This document shows, piece by piece, positions 7,585-14,907 of a stretch of 32,168 nt of DNA (positions are counted from its first letter, which is position 1; every line of letters starts with the position of its first letter). The DNA lies in NCBI GenBank assembly GCA_964549335.1, contig CAZJUQ010000052.1, forward strand, positions 1 to 32,168. The letters are read 5' to 3'. The notes below the pieces were generated by a model that did not search any database, was not told where the DNA came from, and worked only from the letters and a program-made list of their open reading frames with translations. The DNA comes from Sulfidibacterium sp964549335. GTDB taxonomy: Bacteria > Bacteroidota > Bacteroidia > Bacteroidales > F082. Made by a program: the position numbers and the translations under genes.

Positions 7585-9501
7585 TCAACGGTTTATAATT
7601 TTAATTTCCGTACGCCGGTTTTTGGCGGCACATTCACTTGTGGTATCGGTACACAGCGGTTTGGAAAATCCGTATCCTTTGAACGACAATCTGTCTTTAC
7701 TTATTCCGTTATTTATCAGGTAGGTAAATACCGATTTGGCCCGTTTTTCAGAGAGTATGAGGTTGTACTGTCCGCTTCCTTTCCGGTCGGTATGTCCCGA
7801 TATTTCTATTTTAATTCCGGGGTTATCGTTAAGAAACACTATTAACCTTTTCAGTTCGGGAATAGATGTCGGTTTTAAAAGAGCCTTGTCGAAATCGAAA
7901 TTTATGTTGTACAGATTTGTTATACATCCTGTATCTACAGGCCTGAGGTAGAAAGTGTCGTAAATGTTTGACGATTTAAGGGAGTTTTCGTAGTTAAGAT
8001 TTTCGGAAAGGAACATATAACCTTTTTTGTAAATATTGACTGCATAGTTAATTCCCGGATGTATTACCGTCAGAAACCCTCCGTTTACAGCATCGGAGCG
8101 GGTAGAGTCGAGTGTTACGCCTGTTTTTACGTTTGTCAAGATGATGTCGGCCCAAAGGGGTTTTTTTGTTTTTGCCGATAGTGTAACACCTTTAAAGTAA
8201 TAGACCTTTTGGGGAGCGACCGCTTGCGGCAAAGTCAAATGTAATATGTCGTAATTGTTTTTTGCGTTTCCCCTGTCACTGGAAATCCAGGCATTTTCGG
8301 CATCGAGGCTGATAAAAATATTTATTTCGTTTTGTGCACTGTTCAGGGGCATGCCGAGGTTAGTAACATTATTCCACACACCTGTTGAATCCATGCGTGC
8401 CAAAAAGATGTCGAAACCGCCCAATCCCGGGTGTCCGTTTGATGAAAAGTAGAGGGTTTTGTTATCGGCCGAGAGGAAAGGCGACATCTCATCGTAGGGG
8501 GTGTTTACATTGCTCAAAGCATTAACGGGTTTGCACCAGTTTCCGTTACGGTCTTTTTCGGAGTACCAAATGTCGGAGCCTCCGTATCCCCCTCCGCGTT
8601 TCGACGAGAAAAAGATGGTTTTTCCGTCCGACGACAGCACTGCTTGTGAATCCCAGCTGCTGCTGTTAATATTCATTCCTGCATTATAAGGCATAAGCCA
8701 GTTGTCGCCCGCTTTTCTTGCGAAATATATGTCGCAACTACCCAAACCTTCGGGGAAATAGCACCCCGTAAAAAGTAGAGTCCTGCTGTCCACCGAAAAT
8801 GTTACGGCACCAAGGTTGCTGTTGTTTTGCCATGGGAATATCAGTTCGCGGGGCTCTTGCCATTTGCCGTTTTCGCGCTTCGAGAAAAATATTCTCTCAA
8901 TAAAGTTTCTCCCGTCTATGCTTTCCGTTTTCAGCGGCTCTTTTCTTGTAAAGTACAATAAGGTTTTGTCCTCGTTAACAAAATTTATGTATTCGGCATT
9001 GTCAGTATTAATGTTTTCCGGCAGGCTGTTAACGGTGGTTTTCCACGGCGATTTAATAGCTTTCGCAGCAAACGAGGCACTTTTGTACAGGTGTATTACA
9101 CGCTTGGCATTTGGCACTACACCGAATTTATCAAGATACCTTTCAAGGATAAAAGCCGATTTTTCATAATCGCCCTTTTTGTACAAAAGTTCGCCGAGAT
9201 AGTAATAAACATGCGGAAAGGCGGTTGAGTCGAGCGAAAGAACCTTTTGGTAATTGCGAATAGCTTTTAACGTATCGTTAAGCTCTTCCCAAATTTCGGC
9301 TTTTAACAGATATGCCTCGGAATAGGGGGGGTAAATTTTTATGGCTTTGGATACGGCATTAAGTGCTTTACGTGGTTGACCCGCGAGATAAAGAGTTTTT
9401 GCTTTTTGAAAATAACGGTGAGCTTTGCCTCCGTTTTGGGCATTGCTTTCACCTACTGCAAACACAAACGGAAGGATTAATATGATTAGAATTTTTTTCA
9501 A
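7585..9501 (-). CDS. PorE-like TPR / PD40 propeller / CRD / OmpA protein
   Basis: A 638-residue exported protein with four modules in order. First is a signal peptide (about 1-21, cleavage after SNA). Residues 25-145 carry TPR-like helices. About 165-430 hold PD40/WD40-like propeller blades with repeated phrases such as GKTIFFSSKRGGGYGGSDIW and NKTLYFSSNGHPGLGGFDIF. A carboxypeptidase-regulatory-like fold (about 435-510) and an OmpA peptidoglycan-binding domain with SGHTDRKGSG follow. This order is that of PorE, the T9SS protein linking the machinery to peptidoglycan. Unlike PorE it has no lipobox cysteine, so it would be periplasmic rather than lipid-anchored. The start is TTG; no ATG is available upstream in frame, and a -7 box lies just upstream. 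It may be a paralogue rather than PorE itself. Confidence 0.82.
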   Translation of the reverse strand: MKKILIILILPFVFAVGESNAQNGGKAHRYFQKAKTLYLAGQPRKALNAVSKAIKIYPPYSEAYLLKAEIWEELNDTLKAIRNYQKVLSLDSTAFPHVYYYLGELLYKKGDYEKSAFILERYLDKFGVVPNAKRVIHLYKSASFAAKAIKSPWKTTVNSLPENINTDNAEYINFVNEDKTLLYFTRKEPLKTESIDGRNFIERIFFSKRENGKWQEPRELIFPWQNNSNLGAVTFSVDSRTLLFTGCYFPEGLGSCDIYFARKAGDNWLMPYNAGMNINSSSWDSQAVLSSDGKTIFFSSKRGGGYGGSDIWYSEKDRNGNWCKPVNALSNVNTPYDEMSPFLSADNKTLYFSSNGHPGLGGFDIFLARMDSTGVWNNVTNLGMPLNSAQNEINIFISLDAENAWISSDRGNAKNNYDILHLTLPQAVAPQKVYYFKGVTLSAKTKKPLWADIILTNVKTGVTLDSTRSDAVNGGFLTVIHPGINYAVNIYKKGYMFLSENLNYENSLKSSNIYDTFYLRPVDTGCITNLYNINFDFDKALLKPTSIPELKRLIVFLNDNPGIKIEISGHTDRKGSGQYNLILSEKRAKSVFTYLINNGISKDRLSFKGYGFSKPLCTDTTSECAAKNRRTEIKIINR

Positions 9502-9685
9502 TGTTCTGCAATGGATTTCCCGGCAAAGCTAATAAAAAGTTGCCTAACCGAATAAATGCTTTTGCCTTACAAAATGAGATGCCGATAAAATATTGTTTTG
9601 CAGGGAATCGTTTGTTTACGCTTGGTGCCGGTATTTTTATTAACGCCTGCAAGGAAAAAAGTTTTAATTTCGTGGCTCAAATTAA
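9502..9685. other. Divergent intergenic region
   Basis: This 184-base spacer separates the minus-strand PorE-like gene from the plus-strand FecCD permease and so should hold promoters for both. Only the minus-strand -7 box is clear. I see no riboswitch core; in particular there is no obvious cobalamin box. Two overlapping short frames here are too poor to call. Confidence 0.4.
9524..9531 (-). promoter_or_regulatory. -7 box for the PorE-like gene
   Basis: On the minus strand the sequence reads TAGCTTTG, an exact match to TAnnTTTG. It lies 22 bases upstream of the TTG at 9501, leaving a leader of roughly 16 bases. This supports TTG as the genuine start. A -33 element is only weakly suggested by a TTTA upstream. 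Confidence 0.5.
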
Positions 9686-10723
9686 TTGTCGGTTTTGAAA
9701 AGAGGTATAAATATCATATTTGCCGGGTTGTTATTTATTGTACTTTTTCTATTAGTGCTAAACTTGTGGTACGGTTCGGCGGAAACGGGATTTTTTGAGG
9801 TTTTAAGTTCAATAGCCGGCGTAGGTGGCGACGAAACAATTGATACCATTGTTTTGTTGTACCGGTTGCCCCAAGCTGTTACGGCATTGTCCACCGGCAT
9901 TGCTCTCGGTTTGGCGGGACTTATATTGCAAACACTATTCCGTAACAGTTTGGCGGGACCATCAGTATTGGGAATAAGTGCAGGGGCAAGTTTCGGAGTG
10001 GCCGTTGCCGTTCTTTGGGGAAGTTTTGGAAGCATGTTCCTTTTACGGGGTGTTGCCGCCGACATTATTACCGTTTTGTTTGCCTTTGGTGGTGCTCTTT
10101 CGGTGTTGTCGGTAATATTGTATGTTTCGCAACGTATCCGCAATGTAGTTACCATACTGATAATAGGGATAATGACCGGATACATTGTATCGGCTTTGGT
10201 TAGTGTTATGCAGTTTTTCGGCCGTTCGCAGGATGTCTATTCCTTTGTGGTGTGGGGGTTGGGAAGTTTTTCCAAAACGGACAATTATCAATCGCTGTTT
10301 TTGCTTGCGGTGGCATTGGCGGGTTTCGTGATGTTGATGTTTTACATAAAACCGTTAAATGCTTTGTTGATGGGAGAAGTTTATGCGCGCAGTATAGGTT
10401 TCAGGGTGAAGCGAGTAAGAGTTGTGCTTTTCGCCGTTTCGGGAATTTTTATAGCTGCTACCACGGCATATACGGGTCCTATAGGTTTTATAGGTCTTGC
10501 CGTTCCGCATTTGGCACGGTCTGTTTTCAAAACTTCCGACCATTCGGTTTTGATACCTGCCGTGGCAATTACCGGAGCCATTGTAGCCCTGTTGTGCAAT
10601 TTGGCGGCAAAACTGCCGGGAATGGATATTTCGTTGCCCATTAATGCGGTCACCCCTTTAATAGGGGCACCTGTTGTTATTTGGGTTTTGTTGAAAAGAG
10701 GTAACGGTTGGAACAAAGATTAA
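9686..10723 (+). CDS. FecCD/BtuC-family ABC transporter permease
   Basis: A 345-residue polytopic protein of the iron-siderophore/heme/cobalamin importer permease family, with about nine or ten hydrophobic segments. Family blocks are RLPQAVTALSTGIALGLAGLILQTLFRNSLAGPSVLGISAGASFG near residues 58-108 and GPIGFIGLAVPHLAR near 265-280, the latter contacting the ATPase. The start must be TTG at 9686 or TTG at 9695 because a stop codon (9683-9685) directly precedes and no ATG occurs before the conserved core. The downstream ATPase begins 5 bases after its stop codon. The substrate cannot be deduced from the permease, and no binding-protein gene is adjacent. Confidence 0.9.
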   Translation: MSVLKRGINIIFAGLLFIVLFLLVLNLWYGSAETGFFEVLSSIAGVGGDETIDTIVLLYRLPQAVTALSTGIALGLAGLILQTLFRNSLAGPSVLGISAGASFGVAVAVLWGSFGSMFLLRGVAADIITVLFAFGGALSVLSVILYVSQRIRNVVTILIIGIMTGYIVSALVSVMQFFGRSQDVYSFVVWGLGSFSKTDNYQSLFLLAVALAGFVMLMFYIKPLNALLMGEVYARSIGFRVKRVRVVLFAVSGIFIAATTAYTGPIGFIGLAVPHLARSVFKTSDHSVLIPAVAITGAIVALLCNLAAKLPGMDISLPINAVTPLIGAPVVIWVLLKRGNGWNKD

Positions 10724-10728
10724 GATTT

Positions 10729-11745
10729 ATGGAATATCACATTGTAAATACGGACGAGCTTGCGACAGGGTTCGGCAAAAAAGGTGCCGGTGATGTTGTT
10801 TTGCAAAGAGAGATAAACGTTTCGCTTCGTCCCGGTGAATTGATATTCCTGCTGGGAGTTAACGGTTCGGGAAAATCGACATTGTTGCGTACGCTTTTGG
10901 GATTGCACAAGCCTATGGAAGGGTCTGTGTTTTACGACGGTGTTCCATTAAAAGAGATTAACGAAAAAGAGCTCTCGAAAAAAGTGTCGGTAGTTTTTAC
11001 CGGCGGAATAGACGACAATTATCTTACCGTTTTCGATGTCGTTGCAATGGGACGCTACCCATTTGCCCCTTTAAGCGGAAAGCTGTCGGATGAAGATAAA
11101 AAGATTGTTTTTGATACTTTGCAACAAGTAGAGATGTCAGGATTTTCGGATAACATATTTTCGGGTTTGAGCGACGGTGAAAAGCAAAAGGTGTTGATAG
11201 CAAGGGCTTTGGTACAAGAAACCCCGTTTATGTTTTTTGATGAGCCGGCGGCTTTTATCGATGCTCCGGGCAAAATAGCAATAATGGAACTTTTGTCGGA
11301 CATTGTGAAAAACCGTAATAAAGGGATACTCCTTACAACGCATGATATCGACACGGCTTTGCGCTATGCCGATAAAATATGGTTGTTGGGAAAAAACAGA
11401 CCTTTTGTGGAAGGTGTTCCCGAAGATTTGGTTTTAAACGGATTTATCCAAAAATATTTTAATCATAAAAATATTATTTTCAATGAGAATAATGCCACAT
11501 TCGAAAGCAACAGGGGTGAGCCCGAAAAAACAATTGATGTTGCTGCAGCAGGTATTAAGGGAATTTGGCTGGAAAATGCTTTGAAACGTAAGGGCTACGG
11601 TGTGAACAGGATTGATTATCTTAACATCGACAACGGAATAATTTGCGATGACACGGGATTTCAACTGGTAGTTGACGGCAAAACAGAATCTGTTTGTAAA
11701 AGTGTAGAAGATATATTGACAGTAATAAATGAAAAACGGGTTTAA
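10729..11745 (+). CDS. ABC transporter ATPase partner of the FecCD permease, with C-terminal extension
   Basis: From ATG 10729 this is a 338-residue ATPase. Walker A is GVNGSGKST (43-51), the signature is LSDGEKQ (147-153) with Asp in place of the usual second Gly, and Walker B is FMFFDEP followed by an H-loop TTHD. The Q-loop position reads VVFTGG, so the canonical Gln is replaced. About 95 residues beyond the nucleotide-binding domain form a small extra domain of unknown function. An earlier TTG at 10708 is in frame but overlaps the permease; the ATG is preferred. It should energise uptake of an iron complex, heme or corrinoid through the permease upstream. Confidence 0.88.
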   Translation: MEYHIVNTDELATGFGKKGAGDVVLQREINVSLRPGELIFLLGVNGSGKSTLLRTLLGLHKPMEGSVFYDGVPLKEINEKELSKKVSVVFTGGIDDNYLTVFDVVAMGRYPFAPLSGKLSDEDKKIVFDTLQQVEMSGFSDNIFSGLSDGEKQKVLIARALVQETPFMFFDEPAAFIDAPGKIAIMELLSDIVKNRNKGILLTTHDIDTALRYADKIWLLGKNRPFVEGVPEDLVLNGFIQKYFNHKNIIFNENNATFESNRGEPEKTIDVAAAGIKGIWLENALKRKGYGVNRIDYLNIDNGIICDDTGFQLVVDGKTESVCKSVEDILTVINEKRV

Positions 11746-11773
11746 TAAACTGACGGCGTAACAAAATTAAAAG

Positions 11774-12385
11774 ATGAAAATTATTTGTATAGGACGAAAT
11801 TATGTTGAACATGCAAAAGAGCTAAATAATGCGGTACCTTCGAAACCGGTATTTTTTATGAAACCGGATACGGCACTTTTGCAAAAAAACAATCCCTTTT
11901 TTTATCCGGAGTTTTCGGACGATGTGCAGTACGAAACCGAAATTGTATTGAAAATCAACCGTAACGGAAGACATATCGAAAAGAAGTTCGCACATAAATA
12001 TTTTGACCAAATAGGTGTGGGGATTGATTTTACGGCGCGCGATTTACAAGCCGAACAAAAAAAGAGAGGATTGCCTTGGGAAATTGCAAAAGCTTTTGAC
12101 CAGTCGGCACCCGTGGGAAGATTTTTGCCGGTTTCGGCATTCGACGATTTGAATAACATCAATTTCTCTCTTAAAATAAACGGTGAATTGCGCCAAAAGG
12201 GAAATACGGGAAATATGATTTTCGACTTCGGTGACATTATCTCCTACATATCGAAATTCGTTTCTTTAAAAACGGGTGATTTGATTTTTACGGGAACACC
12301 CGAAGGGGTAGGACCGATAAAAATAGATGATAAATTTGAGGTTTTTATTGAAAACGAAAAACTTTTGGAATTTAACGTCAAATAA
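11774..12385 (+). CDS. Fumarylacetoacetate hydrolase (FAH) family enzyme
   Basis: A 203-residue single-domain FAH-fold protein. The start GRNYVEHAKEL at residues 7-17, the metal ligand motif YETEIVLKI near 56-64, the block GIDFTARDLQ near 84-93 and the tail GDLIFTGTPEGVGP are all family signatures. Members act as hydratases, decarboxylases, isomerases or acylpyruvate hydrolases using Mg or Mn; short bacterial ones are often oxaloacetate decarboxylases or acylpyruvases. The specific reaction here is not known. It follows the ABC ATPase by 28 bases and may be co-transcribed, though no functional link is evident. Confidence 0.88.
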   Translation: MKIICIGRNYVEHAKELNNAVPSKPVFFMKPDTALLQKNNPFFYPEFSDDVQYETEIVLKINRNGRHIEKKFAHKYFDQIGVGIDFTARDLQAEQKKRGLPWEIAKAFDQSAPVGRFLPVSAFDDLNNINFSLKINGELRQKGNTGNMIFDFGDIISYISKFVSLKTGDLIFTGTPEGVGPIKIDDKFEVFIENEKLLEFNVK

Positions 12386-12607
12386 GGACGGTTAATAAAA
12401 CAGTACGGCTACACAATTTTCGGCATTTTGTTTGAAAGCATATTACACATGTTTGGTGATGCTAACGGAAATATTTTTGGGAAATATGCCTGTTCAGATA
12501 CTCTTCGAAAATAAATAGGATTACTTTGTTAACCTTTTTTATTAAAACATAATGCTTGATATTTCCCATTGGGAAACAATATGCATACGTAAATAGAAGA
12601 TTTTCCG
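12386..12607. other. Intergenic region with a perfect palindrome
   Basis: No gene is visible between the FAH gene and the small lipoprotein; the reading frames are short and interrupted. The only structured feature is the palindrome at 12562-12576. No clear T-tailed hairpin is seen for either of the two converging transcripts. Confidence 0.4.
12562..12576. promoter_or_regulatory. Palindrome, possible operator
   Basis: TTTCCCATTGGGAAA is a perfect inverted repeat with 7-base arms around a single T. It is flanked by ATA/AT and AATAT, which extend the symmetry imperfectly. The shape fits a dimeric regulator site, but no start codon with a credible gene lies directly beside it, so its target is unknown. 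No poly-T follows, which argues against a terminator. Confidence 0.35.
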
Positions 12608-12814
12608 TTACCTTCTTTCTAGTCCTAAAATCGGGCGCCGTTTATTGTTGATGATATATTTTTTTCTTACCGGAGCAAACTTGGGAGCGACTGGACTTAC
12701 CGATACGGAGTCGTATTTTTTGCCGCCGAAACTACTTTTCGAACATGAAGTTAGCACCGAGGCAGCCACAATTACAACGACAACGGTAATAAAATTCGTA
12801 ATCAATTTTTTCAT
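12608..12814 (-). CDS. Small basic lipoprotein
   Basis: From ATG 12814 the product has 68 residues. It has a classical lipoprotein signal, MKKLITNF followed by a hydrophobic run and the lipobox LTSC with the acylated Cys at residue 24. The mature part is only 45 residues and strongly basic, with KK, RKK, KRR and ERR clusters. I do not recognise the family. A longer frame from 12889 exists, but the internal ATG gives the clean signal peptide. It stands alone on its strand, divergent from the Nramp-family gene. Confidence 0.65.
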   Translation of the reverse strand: MKKLITNFITVVVVIVAASVLTSCSKSSFGGKKYDSVSVSPVAPKFAPVRKKYIINNKRRPILGLERR

Positions 12815-12945
12815 TGATAAATTCAATTTGTTTGGGCTGTAAAAATATAAAAATTTCATAGTTGAAAAACGGTTGTTAAATAGAAACATTATAAAAGTAA
12901 AAGGTTGCAGAATTTTTCTAATTTCGCTATGTAAAAATTTACGGG

Positions 12946-14193
12946 ATGAAACAGTTTTTTAAAATTCTTGGTCCCGGGTTGCTATATGCCGGGGCTGCCG
13001 TTGGTGTTTCGCACCTTGTACAATCAACACGTGCCGGTGCCATGTTTAATTTCGAATTTGTTTGGATACTAATTATTGCTAATCTTTTGAAGTATCCGTT
13101 TTTCGATTTCGGAGTCAGATATGCCACGGCTACGGGAAACAATTTAATTGACGGATACAACAAAACAGGGAAATGGGCGGTAGTATTATACGCTTTTATA
13201 ACCATTATGTCTATGTTTATCATTCAGGCTGCCGTAACTGTTGTTGCCGTAAGTTTGTTTGCTTTTATTTTCAAAATATCCGTCGATTTGGTAACACTCA
13301 GCGGATATATGCTTTTCATAAGTGTGCTTTTCCTTGCTTTGGGCAGATACTCGTTTCTCGATAAGCTGATGAAGTTTATTATTGTCTTGCTTTCGTTGTC
13401 CACAATAATAGCGGTATTTTCGGCTTTGGGGATACAAAAGGAGGTAACTCCGGAGTCGCTTATGCATTTCAAATGGACAGGAAAGGCTGATATATTCTTT
13501 TTGATAGCCTTTGTGGGATGGATGCCTGCTCCCATTGATGTTTCCATTTGGTCGTCGGTGTGGAACATAGAAAAATACAAAGAGTTGGGATATACCCCCA
13601 AATTGAAAGACGCATTAACCGAATTCCGTTTCAGCTATATCTTTACTGCCGTGCTGGCTTTGGGATTTTTGTCGCTCGGTGCCTTGGTGATGTACGGAAC
13701 AGGTGAGTCGTTTTCGGCGAGCGGAGTTAAATTTTCGGGACAGTTGATAAACATGTACACCAAAAGTATTGGCAATTGGTCGTACTGGATTATATCCATA
13801 GCAGCGTTTACCACCATGTTCAGTACGGTAATAACCGTGTTGGATGCATATTCGCGCGTATTGACACCCCTTGCAGGATATCTTGTTCCGGGTGTTTTCA
13901 AAAATTTTAACAGCAAAAAATCGACATGGTTGTGGCTCGGAATTATGTTTGCCGGCACAATGGTCATAATAGGTTTTTTGGTGTCGTCAATGAGGCAGAT
14001 GGTCGATTTGGCAACCACGCTCTCTTTTATTACCACGCCGGCATTTGCTTACATAAATTACAAGGCGGTAACCGATAAACATTTTCCCGCAGAGGCACAA
14101 CCGGGTAAATTTCTTAAAATATTAGCATGGATAGGAATGGGCTTTTTTGTTGTATTCAGCATAATATATATTGTATGGAGGTACATTGTCTGA
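12946..14193 (+). CDS. Divergent Nramp-family transporter lacking the DPGN motif
   Basis: A 415-residue protein with about eleven transmembrane helices and the overall Nramp (SLC11) pattern, beginning with the GPG of helix 1. Aligning GPGLLYAGAAVGVSHL with the Nramp helix-1 consensus puts G20-V21-S22-H23 where DPGN normally binds Mn/Fe. In helix 6 the canonical MPH reads MPAP (M193, P194, A195), so the Met is kept and the His lost. Classical proton-coupled Mn/Fe transport is therefore doubtful; it may belong to a divergent Nramp-related clade seen in Bacteroidota with unknown substrate. It is transcribed alone and followed by a strong terminator. Confidence 0.82.
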   Translation: MKQFFKILGPGLLYAGAAVGVSHLVQSTRAGAMFNFEFVWILIIANLLKYPFFDFGVRYATATGNNLIDGYNKTGKWAVVLYAFITIMSMFIIQAAVTVVAVSLFAFIFKISVDLVTLSGYMLFISVLFLALGRYSFLDKLMKFIIVLLSLSTIIAVFSALGIQKEVTPESLMHFKWTGKADIFFLIAFVGWMPAPIDVSIWSSVWNIEKYKELGYTPKLKDALTEFRFSYIFTAVLALGFLSLGALVMYGTGESFSASGVKFSGQLINMYTKSIGNWSYWIISIAAFTTMFSTVITVLDAYSRVLTPLAGYLVPGVFKNFNSKKSTWLWLGIMFAGTMVIIGFLVSSMRQMVDLATTLSFITTPAFAYINYKAVTDKHFPAEAQPGKFLKILAWIGMGFFVVFSIIYIVWRYIV

Positions 14194-14216
14194 CAATTTA
14201 GGTGAAGGCCTCACAT

Positions 14217-14259
14217 AAAAAAACCTTACCGGAGATTTTCATGGGTAAGGTTTTTTTTT
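14217..14259. terminator. Intrinsic terminator, usable from both strands
   Basis: Arms AAACCTTACC (14221-14230) and GGTAAGG (14244-14250) plus the following T-run form a stem extended by A/T pairs, with a 13-base loop. Nine Ts follow on the plus strand, and the A-run on the left gives a T-run for minus-strand transcripts. It sits between the Nramp-family gene and the convergent small-protein operon, so it probably ends both. Confidence 0.85.
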
Positions 14260-14309
14260 GATGACAGGCAAAGAATTTAATCTCAAAATAAGGAAAATAA
14301 TTTGATAAG

Positions 14310-14495
14310 TTAAAGGAAAAAAGAGCGTTTGTGAATAATTGAATATAACCGGTACTTTTTGCCGTCGATGGGGTCGAAAAAGTATATTTTGTCTTCTTTT
14401 TCGAAGACTTTGGCGGTTAATTCCTTTAGCGGCTTCTCTTTGAAACCTTCGCTTTTAATTTCATTAATTGAATAGGTTTCGTTAATGGCTATCAT
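14310..14495 (-). CDS. 61-residue small protein, second gene of a mini-operon
   Basis: A small charged protein with an N-terminal half rich in Lys and Glu and a distinctive core KIYFFDPIDGKKYRLYSII, followed by a basic, aromatic end. There is no signal peptide or membrane segment, so it should be cytosolic. Its ATG lies a single base past the stop codon of the upstream zinc-ribbon gene, which indicates translational coupling. No family is recognised. The tight coupling and the good terminator downstream support it as a real gene. Confidence 0.6.
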   Translation of the reverse strand: MIAINETYSINEIKSEGFKEKPLKELTAKVFEKEDKIYFFDPIDGKKYRLYSIIHKRSFFL

Positions 14496-14496
14496 T

Positions 14497-14646
14497 TTAT
14501 TTCAATTTAATTTTATAACCGTCTTTTTTACATATGGGACAATATGAATCTTTAACGATAGTTACGTATCCGCAACGTTCACACTTGTAATACTTGTGAA
14601 CTTTAACTTTTTTTGTTTTATTTGTTTTTAAGCTTAAAGTAAACAT
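14497..14646 (-). CDS. 49-residue zinc-ribbon (rubredoxin-like) small protein
   Basis: This short gene encodes a Lys-rich N-terminus (about 1-20) followed by a single zinc ribbon: C22-x2-C25-G, then C36-x2-C39 in YYKCERCGYV...DSYCPICKKDGY. The four cysteines in two CxxC knuckles 10 residues apart should bind one Zn or Fe; the spacing resembles rubredoxin and rubrerythrin-like ribbons, but the protein is very basic, more like a nucleic-acid- or ribosome-binding ribbon. Start is ATG 14646. The 61-residue gene follows after 1 base. Function is not known. Confidence 0.7.
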   Translation of the reverse strand: MFTLSLKTNKTKKVKVHKYYKCERCGYVTIVKDSYCPICKKDGYKIKLK

Positions 14647-14907
14647 TGATATCAGTTTTGCCCTAGGGAAAGCAAGCCTTGTGCCAAAAAGGTGTCCGCT
14701 CTACCGTAATCTTGTTAACGGCTTCATATCCAATAAAGTAAAAAGATATTTTATTTTTTTGATTCACTGTTTGTAAATAAATAGTTCATGATAATTACAT
14801 AAACGGATAATTCGGATTGCGTTTTCGGAATAAAATCTATTTTCCGTACAACGCTGTCGAATGTTTATTATCGTTATTTTTGCCGTTAATAAAAAAATAT
14901 TGGAAGG
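14647..14907. other. Divergent promoter region between the zinc-ribbon operon and deoC
   Basis: A 261-base spacer feeding both directions. The plus-strand -7 box at 14875 serves deoC. The 70 bases upstream of the zinc-ribbon ATG are richer in GC and contain CCCTAGGG and several short inverted repeats, so they could fold in the mRNA leader, but no known riboswitch is recognisable. Confidence 0.4.
14875..14882 (+). promoter_or_regulatory. -7 box for deoC
   Basis: TATTTTTG is an exact TAnnTTTG match ending 25 bases before the deoC ATG at 14908. A GGAAGG stretch lies directly before the ATG and may act as a ribosome site. The -33 element is not clear. Confidence 0.5.

Noticed and set aside
9598..9700. 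Possible remnant of a solute-binding protein gene before the FecCD permease
   Set aside because: Two frames here look faintly coding, with a hydrophobic stretch and a Cys, but there is no start, no family motif and the length is too short to support the idea.
9682..10185. 167-codon minus-strand frame
   Set aside because: It is fully antisense to the FecCD permease and rich in Thr/Pro/Asn/Lys without motifs, as expected for the complement of a hydrophobic gene.
14647..14760. tRNA-like string GGTAGAGCGGACACC (minus strand) upstream of the zinc-ribbon gene
   Set aside because: It resembles a D-arm only; there is no T-loop GGTTCGAAT-type sequence or acceptor stem, so it is not a tRNA gene.
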